Source of the DNA: Okeania sp. KiyG1
GTDB taxonomy: Bacteria; Cyanobacteriota; Cyanobacteriia; Cyanobacteriales; Microcoleaceae
NCBI RefSeq assembly: GCF_014132355.1
Contig: NZ_BLZO01000094.1
Location: 124,001-188,000 of the forward strand
Length of the DNA: 64,000 nucleotides
Direction: 5' to 3'
The notes below the pieces were generated by a model. That model saw only the letters and a program-made list of their open reading frames with translations, did not search any database and was not told the origin of the DNA. Position numbers and translations under genes: made by a program. Shown here piece after piece: positions 37,550 to 45,872 of the stretch (position 1 is its first letter; every line of letters starts with the position of its first letter).

Positions 37550-38045
37550 AAGGAAGAAGTAAGGAGGAAGAAGGAAGAAGAAAAAATCTGGCTCTGAGTT
37601 TTAAGCTTTTGATATGTCCGCGCCCTTTCCTTTGACTGCTATAATTTGGGCTAGGGAATTTGATTCCCTGGCTCTGGGGAAAATTTGCCATTTATCTTGA
37701 TAATTAGATGGATTTTTAGCGGACCTTAAGCGAGAAAATTTAGTTTCTCGGCAATGGTTATTAGCTGAAGAAGGTACGGTTAAATGGCAAGATAATTGGG
37801 CTTATTGAACTACTATTCCCTGGAAGGGTTGTTAATAGAAGATTGACATACTCCCTACCGTGAATGTTCGGAGGGATTCTCAATCTTATGCTAGTTTTGG
37901 GCTGTATTTTAAGCACAGAATGTGGTTTATAATAATAGCTAAATAGGATGGCTATAACAGGGAAAGAGTAATATAATAGTAATTTAGTTTAATTCCAGCA
38001 ATTCTGACTGAAAATAACTTTTTTGATAATAATTTTCTATTAAAT
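37550..38045. other. Spacer with heptads and a short coding remnant
   Basis: AAGGAAG heptads lie at ~37550-37582. At 37722-37808 a 28-codon plus-strand stretch (DLKRENLVSRQWLLAEEGTV, KWQDNWAY, stop) reads like the C-terminus of a lost gene. CCCTACCGTGAATGTTCGG (~37855-37875) resembles a TnpB-element 3' flank. There is no intact gene. Confidence 0.4.
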
Positions 38046-39086
38046 ATGCGCTATTCTGGTAGAGATTTTTTATTATGGCTGTTCTGGTTAGCAATTTTTT
38101 CAATCATCTCAATTACAGCGATTGGGTATTACTCAAACAACACCAATAATTATACAGACCAGACCGGAATTACATTTATAATTATCGCTCTATTTTTAGT
38201 TGCATTGCTAATAAATATTACCAATACAATGAAAATTAAGTGGGAATTTGCAAATGTAAAACACAGTGGGTCTGACTCTAGTTTGTTCAAGCAGCATATT
38301 AAAAATCTAGAACAGGCAGCTAAAAATAGTTTGCAAGTTGACCAAGAGTTTTTGTTAGAAATAATGGAAAATAAATTGAGTCGAAGAGAAAATTGGGTAC
38401 AGCTTTTTGCAGGTTTATTGATTACTCTAGGAATGATAGGTACTGTGCTTGGTTTGACTTTATCAATGGGCGGTCTCTCCGAAGCAATTGATGGAATTAG
38501 AGTTAATATGCAGTCTAGGGATATTGCTGACCCTTCCAACATGGCAGCTTCTTTATCTGGACTTGGCAAGGCATTGTCTGGGATGTCTAGTGCATTTATC
38601 ACTACTTTAGTTGGTGCTTTTTTAGGTGGATTATTTCTGAAAATACTCAGCCATTCTACTACTAACTTAATTGAAGATTTGCTGGATAATATTAGGTTTT
38701 TAACTGAGGTTGAATATTTGCCTGAATTGCAAAAGCAGGCATGGCAGCGAGAGTTGAAAAACCTATCTACTGCCAACCGCGATTTAAAAATGTTCGTCGA
38801 TAGCTCTCAACAAATTGATTCTCTTTTAAAGGAATATACTTACAGCATGATGAAAGCTTCAAAGGACATGAATTCTGTTACTGAAAGTTTAGAATTTAGG
38901 ATTACAAAGCATATTAAAAATTTGAGTCAGGCTGTGAATATTAGCCATCACAATAAATTGTTAACTGACTTAAACAAAACTGTTATCGGTCTTAATCGCT
39001 TAACAGTATTTTTTATGTTTTTGATGGTGGTTTTAATCTTAGTATTTGTTGTAGGGTTTGTCGTTTTATACCGAGCTTATTTATGA
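38046..39086 (+). CDS. MotA/TolQ/ExbB-like proton-channel protein
   Basis: 346 residues. Transmembrane segments lie at about 8-28, 41-62, 121-146, 180-202 and 316-343. The family core is LFAGLLITLGMIGTVLGLTL followed by SGMSSAFITTLVGAFLGGLF, matching the TM-loop-TM pattern of MotA, TolQ, ExbB and ZorA. A cytoplasmic helical part (~205-310, LLDNIRFLTEVEYLPELQKQ) follows. Such proteins form pentamers around a dimer of a MotB/TolR/ExbD-type partner and use ion flow to do mechanical work. The next gene overlaps by four bases (ATGA) and has the expected partner topology. Confidence 0.85.
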   Translation: MRYSGRDFLLWLFWLAIFSIISITAIGYYSNNTNNYTDQTGITFIIIALFLVALLINITNTMKIKWEFANVKHSGSDSSLFKQHIKNLEQAAKNSLQVDQEFLLEIMENKLSRRENWVQLFAGLLITLGMIGTVLGLTLSMGGLSEAIDGIRVNMQSRDIADPSNMAASLSGLGKALSGMSSAFITTLVGAFLGGLFLKILSHSTTNLIEDLLDNIRFLTEVEYLPELQKQAWQRELKNLSTANRDLKMFVDSSQQIDSLLKEYTYSMMKASKDMNSVTESLEFRITKHIKNLSQAVNISHHNKLLTDLNKTVIGLNRLTVFFMFLMVVLILVFVVGFVVLYRAYL

Positions 39087-39922
39087 AAAAGCGCAAACGA
39101 AATAAAAATGAAGTTTTGACATCCGAGTTATTATCAGACCTTTCATTCTCAACTCTCGGCTTAGTTTTAATCGTTTTCGTTGTCTATTCTATAATTTTCA
39201 ATTCAAATACCCCTTATCACAAACTTGTCGAATTAAGAAATACTATTTCAGAGTTAGAATCTAAAGGCGATCGCTTAGAAAGTAAAATAGCTAAGTTAAC
39301 AGAAAGTAGCGCTCGTCTTTCTCAAGAAAAAGCTGACATCGAGAAAAAAAATACAGAACTAGCTAACTCAGTAGAAAAGTTGGAAAGTCAAAACACTAAC
39401 TTAAAAGAAAAAGTTAGCTTGTTATCAGAAAATAAATCACAATTAGCTAAGGAAAAAGCTGCTCTGGAACAGCAAAAAATAGCACTGAATAAAACGAATA
39501 GTAATTTAATAACCGATAAAAACGAAGCAGAGGAAAAAGCAGAAAGGTTTGAAAGAAGACTAAGGCGCATTCAGCGTAAAAGCAGATATACCGGTTATTA
39601 TGTTGGAAATTACAGAGGCATTATGTACACGCAATACTGTAACGGTCCCTATATTATAATTGAAGGAAAGCAGAGCATTTTTTATTTTCAAGAAGCTAAT
39701 ATACTTGTGTATTCCAAAACTCTTGAAAATTACGGAACATTAACTTTTGAATATAAAGGAACTTTAACTGGAAATACTTTTACTGGAAAGCCTAGAAAAT
39801 ATTCTCCAGGCGAAAGAAGCAGTTCCTGCAACCCTGACGCTGGAATAGAAGTCAAGTTTTCAGATGGCTACGCAAAAGTTGACGGCGACTTTGGAACTGA
39901 AACTTTGGGTAAAGTTAAGTAA
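39083..39922 (+). CDS. ExbD/MotB-like partner with coiled coil and C-terminal beta domain
   Basis: 279 residues. The basic N-terminus is followed by one transmembrane helix with an acidic residue at its start, D19 in LLSDLSFSTLGLVLIVFVVY, where ExbD, TolR and MotB carry the ion-binding aspartate. A long coiled coil (~50-165, ISELESKGDRLESKIAKLTE onward) leads to a C-terminal beta-rich domain (~170-279: TGYYVGNYRGIMYTQY, FYFQEANILVYSK, TLTFEYKGTLTGNTF). There is no OmpA/peptidoglycan-binding motif, so it is not a standard MotB or ZorB. The end domain probably senses or pulls a target outside the inner membrane. The partnership is inferred from overlap and topology. Confidence 0.75.
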   Translation: MKKRKRNKNEVLTSELLSDLSFSTLGLVLIVFVVYSIIFNSNTPYHKLVELRNTISELESKGDRLESKIAKLTESSARLSQEKADIEKKNTELANSVEKLESQNTNLKEKVSLLSENKSQLAKEKAALEQQKIALNKTNSNLITDKNEAEEKAERFERRLRRIQRKSRYTGYYVGNYRGIMYTQYCNGPYIIIEGKQSIFYFQEANILVYSKTLENYGTLTFEYKGTLTGNTFTGKPRKYSPGERSSSCNPDAGIEVKFSDGYAKVDGDFGTETLGKVK

Positions 39923-40071
39923 TTTAAGTCAGGATTCTAAAAATATCAACTCCTCATCCACATACCTTATCTCAGTAACTTGAGAAACGCTATAGTTGAC
40001 TGATTCAATTCTGGAAAAATATGTTAAACCAAGTACAAGTGACAATAAAATTTATATGACTGATAACTGAA

Positions 40072-41415
40072 ATGACTACCACAAATACCAAATCATCATT
40101 ACCGCTACCACCAGGAAACTTTGGTCTACCTTTTGTTGGTGAAACTATCAGTTTCTTAACAGATAATACATTCGCCGAAAAAAGAGAAAAAAAATACGGA
40201 CGAATCTATAAAAGTCATATTTTTGGCAACGCCGTATTTTTAGCCGGAGCAGAAGCGAATAAATTTCTGTTTTCCAATGAAAATAAATACTTTACTGCCA
40301 CTTGGCCAAAAAGTACCAGGATTTTATTAGGTCCTAACTCTTTGTCCGTACAACAAGGTAGTCTTCATCAACAACGGCGTAGACTATTGGCCCAAGCATT
40401 TCAACCAAGAGCTTTGGCAAATTACACTCCCACAATGGAAAGCACGACTGCTAACTATCTAGAGAAATGGGCAAAAATGGGTACGTTAACTTGGTATCCC
40501 GAAATTCGTGACTATACCTTTGATATTGCTAGTCGTTTATTTATAGGTAGTGATGGGGGTTCTCAAACAAAATTAGCTAGTTTATTTGAAGAGTGGGTCA
40601 AAGGCTTATTTTCAATTCCCCTATCATTACCTTGGACAAGATTTGGTAAAGCACTTCGTGGTAGGCAAAAATTACTCCAATACATTGAAGAAATTGTTTT
40701 GCAACGACAGCAACAACAAAATTTGGGTGAGGATGCATTGGGAATACTCCTGCAAGCGCGGGATGAAGATGGAAATGCTTTACCTTTGAATGAATTGAAA
40801 GACCAAATATTATTATTGCTGTTTGCTGGTCACGAGACATTAACCTCAGCGATCGCCTCTTTCTGTCTATTAATAACCCAAAACCCCAATGTACTTACCC
40901 GCGCTCGTGAAGAACAAAAACAATTTTCTCCCACCGAACCCTTAACTACAGAAAATCTCAAACAGATGACTTATCTAGAACAAGTTCTCAAAGAAGTATT
41001 GAGATTAATTCCACCTGTGGGGGGTGGGTTCCGACAAGTAATTCAAGACTGTGAATGTTGTGGATATTCTATTCCAAAAGGTTGGTTAGTTCAGTATCAA
41101 ATTGGCAAGACTCAACAAGATGAAACTATTTACCCAGAACATCAAAATTTTGACCCCGACCGTTTTGCCCCAGAAAATGCTGTAGATAAACAAAAAATAT
41201 TTGGTTATATTCCCTTTGGCGGTGGGATGCGAGAATGTTTGGGTAAAGAATTTGCTCGTCTAGAAATGAAGATTTTTGCCACCAAATTGTTACGGGGTTA
41301 TGAATGGGAGCTGCTACCAGAACAAGATTTAAGTCTAGTTGCAGTACCAACACCTAACCCTCGTGATGGTTTAAAAATAAAATTCTGGCATTTAGATAGA
41401 CGAGAAAAAGATTGA
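40072..41415 (+). CDS. Cytochrome P450 (CYP120-like)
   Basis: 447 residues. Pro-rich PLPPGNFGLPFVGETISFL is at the start, I-helix LLFAGHETLTSA, K-helix ExxR in LKEVLRLIPPVGGG, and heme loop IPFGGGMRECLGKEFARLE with ligand C389. It is close in pattern to cyanobacterial CYP120 and eukaryotic CYP26 retinoid hydroxylases, so a retinoid or carotenoid-derived substrate is plausible. It has no N-terminal anchor and is soluble. The ATG lies at the end of the 17-mer CTGATAACTGAAATGAC. No ferredoxin partner gene is nearby. Confidence 0.93.
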   Translation: MTTTNTKSSLPLPPGNFGLPFVGETISFLTDNTFAEKREKKYGRIYKSHIFGNAVFLAGAEANKFLFSNENKYFTATWPKSTRILLGPNSLSVQQGSLHQQRRRLLAQAFQPRALANYTPTMESTTANYLEKWAKMGTLTWYPEIRDYTFDIASRLFIGSDGGSQTKLASLFEEWVKGLFSIPLSLPWTRFGKALRGRQKLLQYIEEIVLQRQQQQNLGEDALGILLQARDEDGNALPLNELKDQILLLLFAGHETLTSAIASFCLLITQNPNVLTRAREEQKQFSPTEPLTTENLKQMTYLEQVLKEVLRLIPPVGGGFRQVIQDCECCGYSIPKGWLVQYQIGKTQQDETIYPEHQNFDPDRFAPENAVDKQKIFGYIPFGGGMRECLGKEFARLEMKIFATKLLRGYEWELLPEQDLSLVAVPTPNPRDGLKIKFWHLDRREKD

Positions 41416-41673
41416 AACTATAGCGCTACGCATTCAGGTGTTTGACATGAATATAAGCTGTTTGCGCAGCATTCCGTAGGAAAACCCTTTTGTATTTCCC
41501 TATTACCTGTTGCCTTGCGCTATAGGATTTAATCTTTATGTAGTAGGGAACAGGTAACATTGGTGCGACCCCGCATCGGTGAACACTCCCCACACTCCCC
41601 ACACTTCCCACACTTCCCACCCTCCCCACACTTCCCACACTTCCCACCCTCCCCCACTCCTGAAAAGCAAACC
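41416..41673. other. Spacer with TCCCCACAC-type repeats
   Basis: Holds GCTGTTTGCGCAGCATTCCG (~41457-41476, a repeat also near 45629), a paired TATAGCGCTACGC/TTGCGCTATAGG inverted motif (~41419 and ~41514), and a CTTCCCACA/CTCCCCACA nonamer array at ~41585-41655. Confidence 0.6.
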
Positions 41674-41973
41674 CTATTTAGCTAAGACATAGGCGATCGC
41701 CTCTTCTAAATCTTCTTGAGTTAAGCTAGTTAACATAAACACTTCTTGAACTGTCTTTCCTTGTCTAGCAATAAGTTTAAAACCACCTCGAATAGGCACT
41801 GAAACTTTTAATTTCATGTGGGGAATATGACTTCTGGACCTGCTGATAACTCCTGGAGTAACAGTTTCAATACCCTGACGTTGGGTTAGTTTCTCTAAAA
41901 TAGGAATCAACCCTTCAATATGGGTAGAATGATTCCAAACTAGACGACCTTTAGATTTTGATGATTTTTTCAT
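41674..41973 (-). CDS. DUF2103 protein
   Basis: 99 residues, basic. The pattern RLVWNHSTHIEGLIPILEKL, ETVTPGVISRSRSHIPHMKL and GGFKLIARQGKTVQEVFMLT matches DUF2103, a small family, found in cyanobacteria among others, annotated as predicted metal-binding on account of conserved His residues. The function is unknown. ATG 41973 follows AAGTGCC on the minus strand without a strong ribosome site. It stands alone, opposite to its neighbours. Confidence 0.75.
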   Translation of the reverse strand: MKKSSKSKGRLVWNHSTHIEGLIPILEKLTQRQGIETVTPGVISRSRSHIPHMKLKVSVPIRGGFKLIARQGKTVQEVFMLTSLTQEDLEEAIAYVLAK

Positions 41974-42179
41974 GGCACTTTCTCCATCTGTACATCTTCA
42001 GTCTACTTAAAGGGATAGATTAGAGGCAAAAAAAAATGGCCCGATGCTTAACGAAGTCAGAAGTCAGAAGTCAGAAGTCAGTAGGGGTGGTTTCCTACGG
42101 AATGCTCCTAATTACTCGAACTACCCGTACAGAAGTTATTTTTGTAACGGGAATTTGAGCTCCGCATGAAGATGAAGAG

Positions 42180-42960
42180 AGAGAAAGGAGCGATCGCAAC
42201 TTGACTTGAGCAAAAAGTCAAACTCCCTGTTTACTTTCTTATATCATGTCCGGTTGAACAGTTATAAATACAGGACTTACGCAGAGACTCTACATATAGG
42301 GAGGGCGAATACCATTCGCCCCTACAAATGGTGGCTTAAAAGTCAATTTGCGTAAGTCCTGAAATAATCAGGGAGGAGTCAGGAGTCAGGAGTCAGGAGG
42401 GAAGAAAGAAGAAGGAAGAGGAAGAACTGGAGTTGAAGGAGAAAGTTTTTTTGGTCGCGGAGCGCGGAACGGAGTTCTATCACGCTCTTATCCGGACATG
42501 ATATTACGGAATGCTGGGCAAAGAAGGAAGCATTATATTCAGACAAGTTGTTTACTCTTGACTAGAATTTAGATTTACACTTGCACCTGGACTGGAACTA
42601 ACTCATATTTACTTTGGTTTTTTGTGCTATCCCGCAATGTCTTTAGCCTATTTTTTGATTTTGAATAGGTAAATGACATTTTGAACAGGTAAGTGAACAT
42701 TTTGAACAGGTAAGTGAACAGAAAAGTGAGCAGAAAGGTGAACGATCGGGCTGGAATTTTTGTGTAATTATAATTAGTAAGCCAAACTAATTTATACAAG
42801 ACTTACGCATTAGGTAGGAAAAACTAGGATTTTAGATTGCTGTCCGGAACGGAGTGCTCGGCAAACCCTGTCGGTCGCTTCGGAGGAAAATACGTTGTAC
42901 TGTGTAAGTCCTATGTATATATCAAGTTTATTGAGGCTTCACAAAATCATAAAATTACAT
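42180..42960. repeat. Duplicated non-coding region, copy 1
   Basis: This shares long, diverged blocks with 51716-52345, in the same order: AAAGGAGCGATCGCAACTT with GAGCAAAAAGTCAAACTCCC; a block with GACAAGTTGTTTACTCTTGA; one with TTGAACAGGTAAGTGAACA repeats; AATTAGTAAGCCAAAC; and TTTATTGAGGCTTCACAAAA. Both copies end just before a gene (42978 and 52349). Copy 1 also holds a 91-bp MITE at 42271-42361 (ends CAGGACTTACGCA/TGCGTAAGTCCTG) with a REP at 42302-42325. Confidence 0.85.
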
Positions 42961-42977
42961 TATAAGGATATTTACTT

Positions 42978-43409
42978 ATGATTCAACAAATCATGTATCA
43001 CAATGAAGTATTGGCGATGATTATTCCTGCTGATTTTAGAGAGCCTGGAATTCATTTTTTCACCCCAGATAGCTATTCTCAACAGCTAGCTTATATGAGA
43101 CACCCTAAAGGCAAAGAAATTCAACCTCATCGTCATAATATGGTAAGGCGAGAAGTTTTTTATACTCAAGAAGTTTTACTAATAAAGGAAGGAAAATTGC
43201 TAGTAGATTTTTACAATGACCAACAAGAATATCTTGAAAGCTACATTTTGAATAAAGGAGATGTTTTGTTATTAATTAAAGGTGGACACGGTTTCAAGAT
43301 GTTAGAAGAAGTAGAAATGATTGAAGTAAAACAAGGTCCTTATGTCGGAAATCTTGATAAAACCCGCTTTGAACGAATCGAGCATAGTCGAGAAGAAGTT
43401 CTAGTGTAA
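42978..43409 (+). CDS. Cupin-type protein of a polysaccharide gene group
   Basis: 143 residues. The single cupin barrel includes QPHRHNMVRREVFYTQEVLL, GDVLLLIKGGHGFKMLEEVE and MIEVKQGPYVGNLDKTRFE, a form that I associate with surface-glycan loci and that may be an isomerase, epimerase or binding protein. Metal-type His residues are visible (HRH). It is followed at 43868 by a DegT/StrS aminotransferase, which supports a role in making or modifying a nucleotide sugar. AAGGA lies ~10 bases before the ATG. The promoter region is the first copy of the duplicated segment. Confidence 0.75.
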   Translation: MIQQIMYHNEVLAMIIPADFREPGIHFFTPDSYSQQLAYMRHPKGKEIQPHRHNMVRREVFYTQEVLLIKEGKLLVDFYNDQQEYLESYILNKGDVLLLIKGGHGFKMLEEVEMIEVKQGPYVGNLDKTRFERIEHSREEVLV

Positions 43410-43867
43410 TACCAAAATCAGTTCAAGAATTTAGAGTTTAGAATTTAGAATTTAGAATTACCGAATAATTAATAATTAAACAATTCGGGTTAAAAGTCTC
43501 CCCTTTCAAGGGGAAAAAAATAAATTTTTTCCTGATTTTTCAATCCTATCCCTAAAAGGGATAGGTAATTATCAATTATCCATTAATGAACTCTCCTTGA
43601 AAAGAAGAGGATTGGGTTAAAAGGATTTTTTTTCTTCTCTTGGTCGATTGGATATGGTTAGGAAACCAATCCATCCCACCCTTCGGGAAGCTGCGCTAAC
43701 GACCGCTTTTTATCCATGAATGGAGAGGCTTTATACCTTAATTTTTCGGTAATTATAGACTGATTGCTTAAATTATTAAATCCGCTTTATACAAATGTTT
43801 TGAATATTTTGAAGATAGTTATATTAAGGCGGATTTCACATAAATTTAAATTGTAAGGCAAAGAAAA
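43410..43867. other. Spacer between cupin and aminotransferase genes
   Basis: GTTTAGAATTTAGAATTTAG heptad-like repeats (~43434-43457), CCCTTTCAAGGGG/ATCCCTAAAAGGGAT palindromic pieces (~43500-43563), and TTGGTCGATTGGATATGG (~43639), shared with ~33210. There is no terminator or gene. Confidence 0.5.
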
Positions 43868-44986
43868 ATGACAGAGTTTATTCCTGTGAATGAACCTTTG
43901 CTAAATGGCAAGGAAAAACAATATTTGAATGAATGTATTGATACTGGTTGGATTTCTTCTGAAGGCAGTTTTGTTAAACAATTTGAACAAGCTTTTGCTA
44001 ATCGTGTAGGTAGAAAATATGGTATTGCTGTTTGTAATGGTTCAATGGCAATTGATGCCGCAATTACTGCTTTAGGTATTGGTGAAGGAGATGAGGTTAT
44101 TCTACCTACTTTTACTATTATTTCTTGTGCTGCGGCAATTGTTAGAGCAGGTGCAATTCCTGTTGTAGTAGATTGTGATTCTACTACTTGGAATATTGAT
44201 ATTAAGCAATTGGAAAGCAAAATTACTCCGCAAACTAAAGCTATTATGGTGGTTCATATTTATGGATTACCAGTAGATATGAATCCAGTATTAGAAATAG
44301 CCGCAAAATATGGTTTAAAAATCATTGAAGATGCAGCAGAAATGCACGGACAAACTTATTTTGGTAAACCTTGTGGTAGTTTTGGGGAATTGAGTACCTT
44401 TAGTTTTTATCCTAATAAACACGTTACCACTGGTGAAGGAGGAATGATTGTTACTGATGATGAAACACTAGCTGAAAAATGTCGCTCTTTGAGGAATCTT
44501 TGTTTTCAACCGCAACAACGTTTTATCCATGAAGAATTAGGTTGGAATTTACGCATGACTAACCTACAAGCAGCATTAGGTTTAGCGCAATTAGAAAGGT
44601 TAGATGAATTTATCCAGCGTAAACGAAATATGGGTAAACTTTATACTGAACTTTTAGCAGATATTTCTGAATTAGAATTACCTCTAACAAAAACAGAATA
44701 TGCTGATAATATTTACTGGGTTTATGGGGTTGTTCTAAAAGATTCTGTTCCTTTTGATGCTAAAGAAGCAATGCAAAAGTTGCGAGAACAAAAAATAGGT
44801 ACTCGTCCTTTTTTCTGGTGTATGCACGAACAACCAGTATTCCAAAAAATGGGATTATTTAAGCAAGAATCTTGCCCCGTAGCTGAAAATATAGCAAGAC
44901 GTGGATTTTATCTTCCTAGTGGTTTAGCTTTAAGTAACCAACAAATACAAACAGTTGCAAAATCATTAAAAACAATTTTTGCTTAA
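43868..44986 (+). CDS. DegT/DnrJ/EryC1/StrS aminotransferase
   Basis: 372 residues with the full PLP fold-type I pattern: GWISSEGSFVKQFEQAFANR, CNGSMAIDAAITALGIGEGD, VVHIYGLPVDMNPVLEIAAK, IEDAAEMHGQ, and the PLP lysine K184 in FYPNKHVTTGEGG. These enzymes aminate 3-keto or 4-keto nucleotide sugars for surface glycans. Together with the cupin upstream it suggests an amino-sugar pathway. The exact sugar cannot be deduced. Start ATG 43868 has AAGG upstream. Confidence 0.93.
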   Translation: MTEFIPVNEPLLNGKEKQYLNECIDTGWISSEGSFVKQFEQAFANRVGRKYGIAVCNGSMAIDAAITALGIGEGDEVILPTFTIISCAAAIVRAGAIPVVVDCDSTTWNIDIKQLESKITPQTKAIMVVHIYGLPVDMNPVLEIAAKYGLKIIEDAAEMHGQTYFGKPCGSFGELSTFSFYPNKHVTTGEGGMIVTDDETLAEKCRSLRNLCFQPQQRFIHEELGWNLRMTNLQAALGLAQLERLDEFIQRKRNMGKLYTELLADISELELPLTKTEYADNIYWVYGVVLKDSVPFDAKEAMQKLREQKIGTRPFFWCMHEQPVFQKMGLFKQESCPVAENIARRGFYLPSGLALSNQQIQTVAKSLKTIFA

Positions 44987-45872
44987 TTATATTAATAGGT
45001 ATTTAGGTGTTATATTACGTCCGGTTGAATAGTTATAAATAATAAAGGAGGAGTGAGGAGTCAGGAGGGAAAAAGAGGAGAAATCCGGACAGGATATTAT
45101 ACCATTTATCAAAAGTAATGCTACATTTGGAAAGTGTCAAAATAAGGCTCAAAATAGCAAAGATGATTAAAGGCTTACATCATGTCAATAAATAGTATTT
45201 AGAAATAGAAATTTCGAGTATAGCAAAGTTTTTGAGAATTGGTGTTAGGTTTTCAGGTGGTAGGTTTTATACCAATTTAAAATCAAGAATTCTACAAAAT
45301 GGAAAGGTGGATATTTATGCTTCAAATTTAACCATTCAGTCGCTAGCTATCAGCCATGAACTTTCATCATTTATTGTATTTAGATGAGGAATTAAAATTA
45401 AGATTTAGCGATAATGAAAAGCCTGGTGTCGCTACGCGGAAATTAAAAGTCAAAAGTTAAAAGTCAATCATTTTTGATTTGTAATTGTTTTAGGATTTTG
45501 TAACCAGTTATTTCCACCATCCTGCACTAGGAAAAAGATTTATCATTAGCTAACTTTAGCTATTTATGTTGATTCTAATTGCTGATAACCCAGTTCCTCT
45601 GTAGGAAGCGATCTGACCACTAATAGCTGTTTGCGCAGCATTCCGCAGGAAATGCTTACTTAAAATTAACTCTCTCCAATGGTAGAAGCTACCTCTTTAT
45701 ATAATTTCCCCTCCCTTTTTTTTCTACCTTCTCCCTTATTCCTTATTCTTTACTTCCTTTTTTTTCTACCTTCTCCCTTCTCCCTTCTCCCTTCTCCCTT
45801 CTCCCTTCTCCCTTCTCCCTTCTTCCTTCTTCCTTCTTCCTTCTTCCTTCTTCCTTCTTCCTTCCTTTATAA
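44987..45872. other. Spacer with repeats, no gene seen
   Basis: Contains TTACGTCCGGTTGAATAGT (~45015-45034) from the repeated ACCGGA element, AAAGTCAAAAGTTAAAAG (~45447), GCTGTTTGCGCAGCATTCCG (~45626), and a TTCTCCC/TTCTTCC heptad block from ~45771 to ~45866 immediately before the next start codon. A 70-codon open frame over this block has only low-complexity sequence. Confidence 0.5.

Noticed and set aside
38046-39922. Calling the channel pair a Zorya system (ZorAB)
   Set aside because: There is no OmpA-like domain in the partner and no ZorC, ZorD or ZorE gene in the window; only the stator core is shared.
42575-42799. A 74-codon minus-strand frame with FTYLFKM repeats
   Set aside because: It comes from GAACAGGTAAGTGAACA repeats in the duplicated region, and the frame is not kept in the second copy.
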